From positions 372,001 through 436,000 of the forward strand of contig NZ_JACHOT010000004.1 of NCBI RefSeq assembly GCF_014200015.1: a DNA stretch of 64,000 nt, in the 5' to 3' direction. The stretch is from Aminobacter niigataensis. Lineage in GTDB: Bacteria > Pseudomonadota > Alphaproteobacteria > Rhizobiales > Rhizobiaceae. This document shows positions 52,626-62,769 of the stretch, piece after piece. The notes beneath the pieces are model-generated. The model did no database searches. It was given only the letters and a program-made list of their open reading frames with translations, and was not told the DNA's origin. A program made the position numbers and the translations under genes. Position 1 is the stretch's first letter. The number at the start of each line of letters is the position of its first letter.

Positions 52626-54608
52626 ATGAGCGCAGCCGCGTCGACGTTCCGGCCCGACATCGAGGGCCTGCGCGCCATCGCCGTGGGCGGCGTGGTTGCG
52701 TTCCATTTCGGCATGTCGAACCTGCCCGGTGGCTTCATCGGCGTCGACATCTTCTTCGTCATCTCGGGTTTCCTGATCACAAGGCATCTGATGCAGGAGA
52801 TCGGGCGCAGCGGCACGGTCGACCTCTGGCGCTTCTACGGACGCCGCGCGCGCCGGCTGCTGCCGGCATCGCTGCTGGTGATCGTGGCCACGCTCATCGC
52901 CGGCTACTTCATCCTGGCCCCACCCGAACAGCAGCTCTACGCCAAGGGCGCTTTGTTCGCCTCGAGCTACGTCATCAATCTCTGGCTGCTCAGGTGGTCG
53001 TTCGACTATTTCGCGGCCGACACGGCGAACAACCCGTTCCTGCATTTCTGGTCGTTGTCGGTCGAGGAACAATTCTACCTGCTGTGGCCGGCGTTCCTGC
53101 TGCTGGTGGCGCGGTTCCGGCCGGGCGAAAGGGGCGTGGCCGTTCTCCTCGGCGTCGCGGCAGTGGCGTCGTTTGCTGCCTGCGCCTGGATGACCACGGT
53201 GTCGCAACCCTGGGCCTTCTATTTCTCGCCGTTGCGGGCCTGGGAATTCGCCGTCGGCGGGCTGGTCTCGCTGACGGTCGCCGATCGCTGGGCGTCGGGC
53301 TTCCGCTTCGCGCCTGTCATGGGCTGGGCCGGCCTCGCGCTGATCGGCGCAACCTATCTGATTGTCTCGGAAGCCGATCCATTCCCGGGCTTCCTTGCAC
53401 TACTGCCGGTGATCGGCACGGCCATGCTGCTGCTTTCGGGCGCGCGCCAAAGCGCCGTCGGGCCGGCGGCGCTGCTGTCGCTTGCGCCTTTCCAATGGAC
53501 GGGCAAGCTCTCCTATTCGCTCTACCTTTGGCACTGGCCGGTGATCGTCTATGCGACAATCCTGTGGCCCGACCTTACGCTCGGCGGCCGGCTGGCGTGC
53601 CTGCTGGTGACGGTTGGCTTGTCCGTTCTCAGCTATCGTTTCGTCGAGAATCCGGTGCGGCTGAGCGGCTGGCTTTCGGCCGGTTCGGCGCGCTCGCTGG
53701 GGCTTGCGGCCCTGCTGACGTCGCTTGGCGTAACGTTGTCCTATGGCGCTGCCCAATTGGCGGCTCGAAGCGTCGATCCAGACCAGAGGCTCATCGCGGA
53801 AAGTGCCGCGCGCTCGTCGTCGGCGCGCCAGATCGACACCGCTTGCGTCGCCAGCCTGGAGCAGACCGAGCCGCGCAGCTGCAGCCTTGGGGCATTGCAG
53901 CCGCGAAAGACGATCGTGCTTTTCGGCGATTCACACGCCGACCACTGGTCGACGCCTCTGGCGAAGATCGCCGAGGCGAACAACTGGCGCGTGGTGACCT
54001 ATCTGAAATCCTCCTGCTCGGTCGCCGCGGTGCCGACATGGAACGTGCGCTTGATGCGGGCCTATGAGGAATGCGACGCGTGGCGGAAATCGGCGATGAA
54101 GGAAATCGCCGATCTGAAACCCGACGCCGTGATCGTTGCGCAGTTTTCGTACAGCTATGTCGAGAACGACGTGAATGGCGACCTGGATCACCTGGTCACG
54201 CGCGACGTCTGGGCCAATGGCCTGAGGACCTCACTGGCAGCGCTGAGCGAGACAGGTGCCGAGGTCGTGCTGCTCAGGGACGTTCCGGTGCACAAGTCGT
54301 ATCTTGATCGCTGCGTCGCCCGTTCATTGTGGCAGGGCCGGAGTGCCGCGGTGTGCGATACGCCGCGAAACCAGGCGATCGACGAGCGGGTGTCGGAGAC
54401 CGAACAGGCCGCGACGTCAAGACTGCCTGGTGTGAGATATGTCGACCTCACCGAACTGTTCTGCAACGAGACGACATGCCCGGCGATGATCGGCGGCAAG
54501 CTGACGTTCCGCGACCGGCACCACATCGCCACACCCTACGCGGCGACGCTGGCAGGCTCCATGCAGCGCGCGATCTTCGGCAACCAGGTTGCGGCGCGTT
54601 GGCCGTGA
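52626..54608 (+). CDS. OafA/YrhL acyltransferase with C-terminal SGNH domain
   Basis: A 660-aa membrane acyltransferase of the acyltransferase-3 family fused to a periplasmic SGNH hydrolase-like domain, the architecture that O-acetylates lipopolysaccharide O-antigen or other surface glycans. The N-terminal AT3 domain (~residues 1-370) has FRPDIEGLRAIAV, GGFIGVDIFFVISGFL, RRARRLLPA and FLHFWSLSVEEQFYLLWPAFL with about ten helices. The SGNH domain (~420-655) has block I FGDSHADHW and the C-terminal DRHHIATPYA block V with the catalytic Asp/His. The start at 52626 is preferred because the preceding 27 residues are not conserved-looking. Confidence 0.92.
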   Translation: MSAAASTFRPDIEGLRAIAVGGVVAFHFGMSNLPGGFIGVDIFFVISGFLITRHLMQEIGRSGTVDLWRFYGRRARRLLPASLLVIVATLIAGYFILAPPEQQLYAKGALFASSYVINLWLLRWSFDYFAADTANNPFLHFWSLSVEEQFYLLWPAFLLLVARFRPGERGVAVLLGVAAVASFAACAWMTTVSQPWAFYFSPLRAWEFAVGGLVSLTVADRWASGFRFAPVMGWAGLALIGATYLIVSEADPFPGFLALLPVIGTAMLLLSGARQSAVGPAALLSLAPFQWTGKLSYSLYLWHWPVIVYATILWPDLTLGGRLACLLVTVGLSVLSYRFVENPVRLSGWLSAGSARSLGLAALLTSLGVTLSYGAAQLAARSVDPDQRLIAESAARSSSARQIDTACVASLEQTEPRSCSLGALQPRKTIVLFGDSHADHWSTPLAKIAEANNWRVVTYLKSSCSVAAVPTWNVRLMRAYEECDAWRKSAMKEIADLKPDAVIVAQFSYSYVENDVNGDLDHLVTRDVWANGLRTSLAALSETGAEVVLLRDVPVHKSYLDRCVARSLWQGRSAAVCDTPRNQAIDERVSETEQAATSRLPGVRYVDLTELFCNETTCPAMIGGKLTFRDRHHIATPYAATLAGSMQRAIFGNQVAARWP

Positions 54609-54637
54609 GCGTCGCCGTCAACCGCGCGTCCGAATTG

Positions 54638-55903
54638 CTAGAGCTGGATGCTGACCGTGCTGAGGCCGCGGGTGATGCTGCCGGTGGTCGGCAATAGCGG
54701 GATCAGGCAGGCCTGGAGCGCGTGGTAGATATCGGGCTTGCCATAGAAGGGGCCGGCATTGGGCTTGAGCTCGTCGTCGAGCTGGGCGTGCCAGCCGCCG
54801 TTGCGGCGGTCGATGAAGCGGGTGGCGCAGAAGCTCCAGATGCGGCGATACCAGTCCTCGTAGGCCTGATTGCCATCGATGGCGTTGAGCATGGAGGCCG
54901 CACCGATGGCCTCGCAGCATGGCCACCAATAGCGATCCTTGATCCGAGCCGAGCCGTCCCATTCGAGCGTGTAGTAGAAGCCGCCCCTGGCTGTGTCCCA
55001 GCCATCCGCCGTTGCCTGGCCGAACAGGTTCCTGGCCGCATCCGGCAACCAGTCGAGCTTGCGGCCGCCGAGTTCCCAGAGCTGCAGCAAAAGCCGTGCC
55101 CACTCCAGCGAATGGCCAGGCGTGGTGCCGTAGGGGCGGAACATCGGGTCGCCGGAATAGTCGCGGTCGAGCTTCCAGTCGGACGTGAAGTGCTCGGGCA
55201 GGCGCCAGCCTGCGGCGGCCGAATGGCGGCGGATGATCAGATCGGCGATGCGCTCGGCCATGGTGAGGTAAGTACTGTCGCCGGTCGCCTCGAAGGCGGC
55301 CATCAGCGCCTCGGTCAGGTGCATGTTGGAGTTCTGGCCGCGATAGCTGTCGAAAGGTTTCCAGTCGCGGGTGAATTCTTCGGCCACGGCACCGTGGCTG
55401 TCTTCCCAGAATTTTTCCGACAGGACGGTCGAGACGTCGGTCAGCAGGCGGTCGGCATCGGGGTGGCCGGCGACCTTGGCGCTCGCGGCGGCAAGCAGCA
55501 CGAAGGCGTGGCCATAGGCCTGCTTGGTGTCGTTGGTCGGGCCGTCATAGCCGACACCCCAGAAATAGCCGCCATTGGTGGCATCGCGATGGCCGTTCCA
55601 GAGGAACGCCATGCCGTGGTCGACAAGTGTGTCGGCGCCCGGCCGGCCGAGCAAATGGGCGATCGAAAAGCAATGCACCATGCGCGTGGTGACATGGATC
55701 TGGCGGCCAGCGAAGTTGCCCGGCACGGCGCCTGGCGCCAGCGGGCGGCCCTGGTCGTCCAGGTCGTGGAAACCGCCGAGCGGATTGAGGCTTTCGCGCT
55801 CGAAGAAGGAGAACAGCGCGTCGGCCTGTTGCAGGAGCCACAGGCGGTGGCTGGCGAGCGTGGTCCAACTGGCCGAGCTGGTGGAAATTTCCAAAGAAGT
55901 CAT
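54638..55903 (-). CDS. AGE family epimerase/isomerase
   Basis: A 421-aa (alpha/alpha)6-barrel sugar isomerase of the N-acylglucosamine 2-epimerase family, closest in type to the YihS/mannose isomerase branch. Family blocks are GGFHDLDDQGRP, GRQIHVTTRMVHCFSIAHLLGRP (conserved His), QNSNMHLTEALMAAFEATGD (conserved His), GHSLEWARLLLQLWE (catalytic His) and RYWWPCCEAIGAAS. The substrate cannot be fixed from sequence. GGGGAACGC precedes the start. It converges with the acyltransferase gene. Confidence 0.9.
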   Translation of the reverse strand: MTSLEISTSSASWTTLASHRLWLLQQADALFSFFERESLNPLGGFHDLDDQGRPLAPGAVPGNFAGRQIHVTTRMVHCFSIAHLLGRPGADTLVDHGMAFLWNGHRDATNGGYFWGVGYDGPTNDTKQAYGHAFVLLAAASAKVAGHPDADRLLTDVSTVLSEKFWEDSHGAVAEEFTRDWKPFDSYRGQNSNMHLTEALMAAFEATGDSTYLTMAERIADLIIRRHSAAAGWRLPEHFTSDWKLDRDYSGDPMFRPYGTTPGHSLEWARLLLQLWELGGRKLDWLPDAARNLFGQATADGWDTARGGFYYTLEWDGSARIKDRYWWPCCEAIGAASMLNAIDGNQAYEDWYRRIWSFCATRFIDRRNGGWHAQLDDELKPNAGPFYGKPDIYHALQACLIPLLPTTGSITRGLSTVSIQL

Positions 55904-56119
55904 GGATAGCGTTCCCCTGCAGCCGATGGCGTGATTTCCGCGACCTAAGACGTAATGGCTGCCGCACTCAACAGGAAAACGCCATGATTTACGTGCAGCG
56001 GTGCAACAGCACTGTATTTAGCCAATATGCCACGGTGGACCCACTAGTCACGGCGCTTGCCGCGCATTATGGACAAATGGCGCGCTTGACCGAGTTGGCA
56101 GCGAGATTTCGGGGACTAA

Positions 56120-57214
56120 ATGACGAAATTGATGTCGTCCAAGGCGGACGGCCAGCCCACCGGGGCTGTGGCTGCAAGTGAACACGCGGCCGAAAAGGCC
56201 CTTGTTCGCCGGCTTGCATCGCATTGCAATCGCTTCCGCGATCCCGACGACCGCCGCGCGGCTTTCGAACTGGCGGTGACGCTGGTGCCGTTCCTGGCGA
56301 TGGGCGCTGTGCTGGTCTGGCTCGCCGCCTATGCCGAGCCGCTGCTCGGCGCCTGGCGCTGGCTGCTGCTGGCGCTGCTGGCGCCGGTATGCGCTGCCTT
56401 CCTGGTCCGGCTGTTTGCGATCCAGCACGATTGCGGTCACGGCTCCTTCACCAGCTCGCGCGAGGCAAACCGCATCATCGGGCGGGTGCTGAGCGTCTTC
56501 ACCTTCACGCCCTACACGCTGTGGCAGAAGGCACATGCCGTGCACCACGGCGGGTCGGGCAATCTCGACAAGCGCGGCATCGGCGATATCGATACGCGCA
56601 CGGTTGCCGAATATGAGGCGATGACCAGCGGCCAGCGGCTGATGTACCGCATCTATCGCAATCCGATCATCCTGATCGTCATCGGCGTGCCGATCTATTT
56701 CCTGATCATGCACCGGCTGCCCTACAACGATGCCATTCCGCGCGTCGAGGCATGGCGTAGCGCCGGCGGCCTCAATGTGGCGCTGGTGCTTGTCTATGGC
56801 GGGCTCGTTCTCCTGGCCGGCTGGGCGGTGATGCTGGCGGTCCTGCCTGTCGTGGTGATGGGTGCCTGGGCCGGCGGCTGGCTGTTCTACGTCCAGCATC
56901 AGTTCGAAGAGACGCGCTGGGATGCCGGCGAGGCCTGGGACCTGCATGTCGCTGCCTTCGGCGGCAGCTCTTGGTATGCCTTGCCCGCTGTGGCCCAGTG
57001 GGTCACCGGCTCGATCGGCCTGCACCACATCCACCATTTGTGCAGCCGCGTGCCGTTTTATCGCCTGCAGGCCTGCTTCGATAGCAACGCGGAACTGCGC
57101 GACGCCAGCCAGAGCGTCAAGCTGACCTTCTGGAAGAGCGTCGCCTGCATCAACCTCGCGCTCTGGTGCGAAGACCGCCGCCGGCTGGTGACGTTCGCCG
57201 ACGCGCGGGCGTAG
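56120..57214 (+). CDS. Fatty acid desaturase
   Basis: A 364-aa membrane desaturase with di-iron histidine boxes: HDCGHGSF (His103, His107), HAVHHGGSGN (His139, 142, 143) and GLHHIHHLCSRVPFYRL near residue 300. Four or five membrane helices surround them. The pattern fits the FADS-like/omega-type desaturases that act on lipid-bound or CoA-bound fatty acids; regiochemistry cannot be read. It stands alone, with the epimerase on the opposite strand upstream (217-base gap). Confidence 0.92.
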   Translation: MTKLMSSKADGQPTGAVAASEHAAEKALVRRLASHCNRFRDPDDRRAAFELAVTLVPFLAMGAVLVWLAAYAEPLLGAWRWLLLALLAPVCAAFLVRLFAIQHDCGHGSFTSSREANRIIGRVLSVFTFTPYTLWQKAHAVHHGGSGNLDKRGIGDIDTRTVAEYEAMTSGQRLMYRIYRNPIILIVIGVPIYFLIMHRLPYNDAIPRVEAWRSAGGLNVALVLVYGGLVLLAGWAVMLAVLPVVVMGAWAGGWLFYVQHQFEETRWDAGEAWDLHVAAFGGSSWYALPAVAQWVTGSIGLHHIHHLCSRVPFYRLQACFDSNAELRDASQSVKLTFWKSVACINLALWCEDRRRLVTFADARA

Positions 57215-57728
57215 CCAAGCAATAGCTTCCATCTCTGCGACAACCGACTGCGCCGGAGCGCGGCGGTCTCGGCGAAGGTCGCCTCGGATCGAGCGCCAGC
57301 TAGTCTGCTGGACGGTCGAGACGGCGGAACACAATGCCGTGATGGAAGGCCGCCGGCCCTGGGTCAGTCTGCCTCGCATTTCCAGGGGCAAACAAGGCTG
57401 CGGCCAGCGGCTGCGAGACGGCCCTTTCCCGCGCCTTCTTCGACTATCGATGCTGAGCCGGCGCATACCGAAAGAGGTGTGTAATGCCCGCTTCGGGGCT
57501 TCCTGTTGCAGGAAAGCTTCATCGCAGACGGACGCGGCATCGGGGCTCCGCCGAGGCTGAGCCTGCCGGCAAATCGATGCCACACGAGTATCTGCGAACA
57601 CGGCAGGGTAAGGGGCGTGACCGCTCCGGTACACGTATTGGTGAATTGAAGTTATCGCTGCACCGCACATATTATCCATTACCGACCAACCGTTCGGTAA
57701 TTGTTGCAAGCAGTGCAGGCGTGAACAT
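57215..57728. other. Intergenic region before the RND cluster
   Basis: A 514-base gap with no supportable gene; short overlapping frames have no protein character. Its right end carries the TetR-type operator at 57678-57701. Confidence 0.5.
57678..57701. promoter_or_regulatory. Palindromic operator upstream of TetR-RND cluster
   Basis: ATTACCGA-N8-TCGGTAAT is a perfect 8-bp inverted repeat, 27 bases before the first TetR start codon. It also contains ACCGACC and CGTTCGGT halves resembling operators of AcrR-like TetR regulators. It probably binds the product of the adjacent TetR gene and controls the whole operon. Confidence 0.7.
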
Positions 57729-58316
57729 ATGGCCCGTCCCAGGGTAATCGAGCAGAGCGACATTCTGGATGCGGCGGAACTCGTGGTCGTGCGCGATGGC
57801 GCTGCACACCTGACGCTGGACGCTGTCGCGACCGAGGCCGGGATCAGCAAGGCCAGCGTCGTCTACGACTATAAATCCAAGCAGCAGCTCATCAATGCCG
57901 TCATACGGCGGCGCGTCGAGAACGAGGAACAGCGGGTCCAGGCGGCGACGGTCGAACTTGGACCGGTTCCGAGCCCGGCGATCAACGGCCTCGTCGCGGC
58001 GGCGGCCGAGCGACCGCGCGACCATGCCCGCGCCGTGGCGGTAAATCTGGTTTCCGCTCTCGCCCAGGACGCCGAATCGCGCGGCATCATCGAAGCGGTC
58101 TATGCACGGATGATCGCCTCGGTCACGGAAACCGCGGACAACCCGCGCGGCGCCATTCTTGCGCTTCTGGCACTCGAAGGCCTCAAGCGCCTCGAAATGC
58201 ATAATCTGCATCCCTGGTCGGATGCCGAACGCGCGGACATCCTGCGCGACATAGGCTGGCTGATCGACGCCGAGCATCTGAGATCCAAAGGCCCCAGAGC
58301 TCCATCAGGCGATTGA
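57729..58316 (+). CDS. TetR family repressor (first of two)
   Basis: A 195-aa TetR regulator. The N-terminal HTH is DILDAAELVVVRDGAAHLTLDAVATEAGISKASVVYDYKSKQQLINAVI (residues ~11-58), with the usual YxYxSKxxLI ending. The C-terminal ligand-binding domain (~80-190) matches the group with ARAVAVNLVSALAQDAESRGII. It is followed, 79 bases later, by the efflux genes and is preceded by a palindromic operator, so it is probably an autoregulated repressor of the pump. Confidence 0.9.
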   Translation: MARPRVIEQSDILDAAELVVVRDGAAHLTLDAVATEAGISKASVVYDYKSKQQLINAVIRRRVENEEQRVQAATVELGPVPSPAINGLVAAAAERPRDHARAVAVNLVSALAQDAESRGIIEAVYARMIASVTETADNPRGAILALLALEGLKRLEMHNLHPWSDAERADILRDIGWLIDAEHLRSKGPRAPSGD

Positions 58317-58395
58317 TCGCCCGCCGCCAAGCCACCCCATTATCGAAGCCCTCGCTCGCCGTTCCGGCAATCGTCAACCTTTTCTGGATTTTCCC

Positions 58396-59613
58396 ATGCG
58401 TATACCCGCTTTGCCGCTCAAACTTGCCGCGGCCGTCGGCCTGCTCGCACTCGTCTCCGGATGCAGTGATGCCAACGGTTCAGCCGAGGCAAAACCGTCG
58501 GCACCCCCGCCATCGCCGGTGAGCGTGATCGAGGTGGTGCCCGAAGCGCTGCCCATCCTGAACGAGTTGCCCGGGCGCATTGCCCCGACCCGCATCGCCG
58601 AGGTGCGGCCGCGCGTCTCGGGCATCGTGCTGGAACGCGTCTTCGAACAGGGCAGCCTGGTGAAGGAGGGCGACGTGCTCTACCGCATCGACCCGGCGCT
58701 GTTCCAGGCGCAGGTGGCGAGCGCCGAAGCGACACTGCAGCGTGCGCAGGCGGTCCAGCTGCAGGCACGCCAGCAGTCCCAGCGCCAGAGCGAACTGCGC
58801 GAGCGTAACGTCTCCAGCGGCCAGCAGCTCGACAACGCCGTTGCCGCCCTTGCGCAGGCCGATGCCGACGTGGCGATCGCCACCGCCGGGCTTGCGACGG
58901 CGCAGCTCAATCTCGACTATGCCGAAATCACGGCGCCGATCTCCGGGCGCATCGGTCGCGCCATGGTCACCGAGGGTGCGCTGGTCAGCGCCAATGGCCC
59001 CGAAAGCCTGGCGACAATCCAGCAGATCGACCCTGTCTATGCCGACTTCACCCAGTCGGCGAACGAGCTTCTCCGGCTGCGGCGCGCGCTTGAAAATGGC
59101 GCGCTGACGAATGCCGAGGAAGGCGCGGCACGCGTCATGCTTAGGCTCGACGACGGCAGTGAATATGCGCACCCGGGCAAGCTCCTGTTCCTGGAAGCCG
59201 CGGTCGACGCCACGACCGGGCAGGTGACGCTTCGCGGTGAGTTCCCCAACCCCGAGGGCGACCTGCTGCCGGGCATGTATGTGCGCGTGCTGATCGAGCA
59301 GGGCATCCAGCAGAACGCCGTCGCAGTCCCGCAGCAGGCGATCCAGCGCGATTCGGGGGGCGGCTCGCAGGTCTATGTGGTCAACGACAAGAACGTGGCC
59401 GAGCTTCGCCCGGTCCGGGTCGGACGCGTGGTCGGCGACCGCTGGGTCGTCGAAGAAGGCCTCAAGGCGGGCGACAAGGTCGTCGTCGAAGGGTTCCAGA
59501 AGGTCAGGCCCGGCGCTGCGGTCGCCGCCCAGGCTTGGAAGCCCAGGGACAAGACGTCAGCAACCGGCAGCAGCGGCGCGGCTACGCCCGCCAGCGAGCC
59601 CAAGGCCGGCTAA
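58396..59613 (+). CDS. RND efflux periplasmic adaptor (MFP) lipoprotein
   Basis: A 405-aa membrane-fusion protein of the AcrA/MexA type. It starts with a lipoprotein signal peptide whose lipobox is LVSGC (Cys23). The biotinyl-lipoyl half-motifs GRIAPTRIAEVRPRVSGIVLERVFEQGSLVKEGDVLYRID and LNLDYAEITAPISGRIGRAMVTEGALVSA frame the coiled-coil hairpin (~residues 100-155). The beta-barrel and membrane-proximal domains follow. No clear ribosome-binding site precedes ATG 58396. No outer-membrane TolC gene is present, so a separate TolC is probably used. Confidence 0.95.
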   Translation: MRIPALPLKLAAAVGLLALVSGCSDANGSAEAKPSAPPPSPVSVIEVVPEALPILNELPGRIAPTRIAEVRPRVSGIVLERVFEQGSLVKEGDVLYRIDPALFQAQVASAEATLQRAQAVQLQARQQSQRQSELRERNVSSGQQLDNAVAALAQADADVAIATAGLATAQLNLDYAEITAPISGRIGRAMVTEGALVSANGPESLATIQQIDPVYADFTQSANELLRLRRALENGALTNAEEGAARVMLRLDDGSEYAHPGKLLFLEAAVDATTGQVTLRGEFPNPEGDLLPGMYVRVLIEQGIQQNAVAVPQQAIQRDSGGGSQVYVVNDKNVAELRPVRVGRVVGDRWVVEEGLKAGDKVVVEGFQKVRPGAAVAAQAWKPRDKTSATGSSGAATPASEPKAG

Positions 59614-59625
59614 GGAACATCAGAG

Positions 59626-62600
59626 ATGCCCCAGTTTTTCATCGATCGACCCATCTTCGCATGGGTCGTGGCGATCTTCATCATGCTCGCCGGCGCCATC
59701 GCCATCCCGTTCCTGCCGGTCGCGCAATATCCGAACGTGGCGCCGCCACAGGTCTCGATCAGCGCCACCTATGCCGGTGCCGCGCCCGAAGACATCTACC
59801 AGAGCGTCACCCGGCCTATCGAGGAAGAACTGAACGGCGTCCCCGGCCTGCTCTATTTCGAATCGACGTCTGATTCCTCCGGCATGGTCACCATCACCGC
59901 GACCTTTGCACCGGGCACCGACAGCGGCCAGGCCTCGATCGACATCCAGAACGCGGTTCGCCGCGTAGAGCCGCGGCTGCCGCAGGTGGTCAAGCAGGTC
60001 GGTATCCGCATCGAGGAGGCCGGAAGCGGCTTCCTGATGATGGTGGCGCTGACTTCGACGGACGGCTCGCTCGACGTCGTCGGCCTCGGCGACTATCTGA
60101 GCCGCAACGTGCTCAGCGAAATCCGCCGCATCGACGGCGTCGGCCGGGCGCAGCTGTTTGCGACTCAGCGCGCCATGCGCATCTGGATCGATCCCGACAA
60201 GATGGTCGGCCTGAACCTGACGTCGGACGACATCACCAACGCGATCCGTTCCCAGAACGCGCAGGTTGCCGCGGGCCGCATCGGCGCCGACCCGAACCCG
60301 ATCACGCAGCAGATCTCGGCCACCGTGCTGGTGAAGGGCCAGCTCACCTCCGCCGAAGAGTTCGGCTCGATCGTGCTGCGCGCAAATCCCGACGGTTCGT
60401 CGGTGCGGCTGTCCGACGTGGCGCGCATCGAGGTCGGCGCGGAAAACTATAACTTCTCGACCAGATTGAACGGCAATCCGAGCGCGGCGATCGCCGTGCA
60501 GCTGTCGCCCACGGGCAATGCACTGGCGACGTCGGAAGCGGTCCGGGCGCAGATGGAGGAGCTCTCGCGTTATTTCCCGGAGGGCCTGGAATACGCGATC
60601 CCTTACGACACCTCGCCGTTCGTGAAGGTTTCGATCGAGAAGGTGATCACGACCCTCGTCGAAGCGATCCTGCTCGTCTTCGCGGTGATGTTCCTGTTCC
60701 TGCAGAATTTCCGCTACACGGTCATCCCGACCCTAGTGGTGCCGGTGGCGCTTCTCGGCACCTGTGCGGTGATGCTGGCTACGGGCTTCTCGATCAACGT
60801 GCTGACGATGTTTGCGATGGTGCTGGCGATCGGCATCCTGGTCGACGATGCCATCGTCGTGGTCGAGAATGTCGAGCGCATCATGGCCGAAGAGGGGCTG
60901 TCGCCACGGGAGGCGACACGCAAGGCGATGAAGCAGATCTCCGGCGCGATCATCGGCATCACGCTGGTGCTTACGGCGGTGTTCGTGCCGATGGCGTTCT
61001 TCCCGGGGGCCGTCGGCGTCATCTACCGGCAGTTCAGCCTGACGATGGTGGTGTCGATCCTGTTCTCGGGTTTCCTGGCGCTGTCGCTCACGCCGGCGCT
61101 CTGCGCCAGCTTCCTGAAGCCGGTCGCCAAGGGCCATCACGAGAAGAAGGGCTTCTTCGGCTGGTTCAACCGCGGCTTCGATCGGACGACGCGCAGCTAC
61201 ACCTCCAGCGTCGGATGGATCGTCAAGCGCACGGGCCGCTTCATGGTCATCTACCTAGCGCTGCTGGTGGGCCTCGGCTGGTCGTTCATCCAGCTGCCGA
61301 CGTCATTCCTGCCCAACGAAGACCAGGGCTTCCTGATCGTCGACATCCAGGGCCCGCCGGAATCGAGCAGCAACCGCACCCGGGCGATCGCCGAGAATGT
61401 CGAGTCGATCTTCATGGGCGAGGAGGCGGTTGACCGCATGGTGGTGGTCAACGGCTTCAGCTTCTCGGGTGCCGGCCAGAACGCCGGCCTGGCCTTCGTG
61501 ACACTGGACGACTGGAGCGAGCGTGACGACGACAACTCGGCCGCCGCCATTGCCGGCCGCGCGAACCGGGCGCTGTTCCAGATGAAGGACGCCGTGTCGT
61601 TCGCGCTGTCGCCGCCGCCGATCCAGGGCCTCGGCACCTCCAACGGCTTCACGTTCCGCCTGCAGGACCGGTCGGGCCGCGGACAGGTGGCGCTGGCCGC
61701 CGCGCGCGATCAGTTGATGGCGGCTGCGGCGAAGAGCGAGGTCATCACCGGCCTGCGCATCGAAGGCATGCCCGATGCCGCCCAGGCCAACCTGTTGATC
61801 GACCGCGAGAAGGCGAACACGTTCGGCGTCACCTTCGCCGACATCAATTCGACGATCTCGGCCAACCTGGGCTCGGCCTATGTCAACGACTTCCCGAATG
61901 CCGGCAGGATGCAGCGCGTGACGGTGCAGTCGGATGCCGGGCGGCGGATGCAGACCGAGGACCTGCTGAACCTCAACGTGCGCAACGCCCATGGCGGTAT
62001 GGTGCCGCTGTCTTCCTTCGCCGCCGTCGAATGGCAGAAGGGTGCGGCACAGGTCGTCGGCTACAACGGCTATCCGGCGGTGCGCATCAGCGGCCAGGCG
62101 GCACCGGGACATTCCTCGGGTGCGGCGATCACCGAGATGGAGCGCCTGGCGGACCAGCTGCCGGCCGGCTTCGGTTATGAATGGACCGGGCAGTCACTGC
62201 AGGAAATCCAGTCCGGCTCGCAGGCGCCCGCCCTGATCGTGCTCAGCATCCTGTTCGTGTTCCTGCTCCTGGCGGCACTCTATGAGAGCTGGACGATCCC
62301 GGTGTCGGTGATCCTCGTCGTGCCGCTGGGCGTGCTGGGCTCGGTGTTGGCGGTGATGGTCATGGGCATGCCGAACGACGTCTACTTCAAGGTCGGCCTT
62401 ATCGCCATCATCGGGCTGTCGGCCAAGAATGCGATCCTGATCATCGAGTTCGCCAAGGACCTGCGCAAGGAAGGGATGTCGCTCCTTGACGCCACGGTGG
62501 AGGCGGCCAAGCTGCGCTTCCGGCCGATCATCATGACGTCGTTGGCCTTCAGCCTGGGCGTCGTGCCGATGGCCATCGCCACCGGCGCCAGTGCCGCCAG

Positions 62601-62769
62601 CCAGAATGCCATCGGCACGGGCGTGCTGGGCGGCATGATCTCGGCGACCGTGCTTGCCGTGTTCTTCGTGCCGGTCTTCTTCGTCGCCGTCATGAAGCTG
62701 ACGCGGCGTGGGAAGGCTGAAACGCGGGAAGGCGCGGATGCGTCCGAGGCTCAGGTTCCGGCGGAATGA
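59626..62769 (+). CDS. RND multidrug efflux transporter (HAE1/AcrB type)
   Basis: A 1047-aa inner-membrane proton/drug antiporter with 12 helices and two large periplasmic loops. Proton-relay residues are in helix 4, GILVDDAIVVVENVERI (Asp-Asp, ~residues 405-408), and helix 10, GLIAIIGLSAKNAILIIEF (Lys near 935). The start FFIDRPIFAWVVAI and the docking region are typical of AcrB. It starts 12 bases after the adaptor gene with AAGGAAC upstream. Substrates are unknown. Its stop overlaps the second TetR gene. Confidence 0.96.
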   Translation: MPQFFIDRPIFAWVVAIFIMLAGAIAIPFLPVAQYPNVAPPQVSISATYAGAAPEDIYQSVTRPIEEELNGVPGLLYFESTSDSSGMVTITATFAPGTDSGQASIDIQNAVRRVEPRLPQVVKQVGIRIEEAGSGFLMMVALTSTDGSLDVVGLGDYLSRNVLSEIRRIDGVGRAQLFATQRAMRIWIDPDKMVGLNLTSDDITNAIRSQNAQVAAGRIGADPNPITQQISATVLVKGQLTSAEEFGSIVLRANPDGSSVRLSDVARIEVGAENYNFSTRLNGNPSAAIAVQLSPTGNALATSEAVRAQMEELSRYFPEGLEYAIPYDTSPFVKVSIEKVITTLVEAILLVFAVMFLFLQNFRYTVIPTLVVPVALLGTCAVMLATGFSINVLTMFAMVLAIGILVDDAIVVVENVERIMAEEGLSPREATRKAMKQISGAIIGITLVLTAVFVPMAFFPGAVGVIYRQFSLTMVVSILFSGFLALSLTPALCASFLKPVAKGHHEKKGFFGWFNRGFDRTTRSYTSSVGWIVKRTGRFMVIYLALLVGLGWSFIQLPTSFLPNEDQGFLIVDIQGPPESSSNRTRAIAENVESIFMGEEAVDRMVVVNGFSFSGAGQNAGLAFVTLDDWSERDDDNSAAAIAGRANRALFQMKDAVSFALSPPPIQGLGTSNGFTFRLQDRSGRGQVALAAARDQLMAAAAKSEVITGLRIEGMPDAAQANLLIDREKANTFGVTFADINSTISANLGSAYVNDFPNAGRMQRVTVQSDAGRRMQTEDLLNLNVRNAHGGMVPLSSFAAVEWQKGAAQVVGYNGYPAVRISGQAAPGHSSGAAITEMERLADQLPAGFGYEWTGQSLQEIQSGSQAPALIVLSILFVFLLLAALYESWTIPVSVILVVPLGVLGSVLAVMVMGMPNDVYFKVGLIAIIGLSAKNAILIIEFAKDLRKEGMSLLDATVEAAKLRFRPIIMTSLAFSLGVVPMAIATGASAASQNAIGTGVLGGMISATVLAVFFVPVFFVAVMKLTRRGKAETREGADASEAQVPAE

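Noticed and set aside
55984-56181. 65-codon frame overlapping the desaturase start
   Set aside because: No ribosome-binding site, unusual composition, and it overlaps a certain gene.
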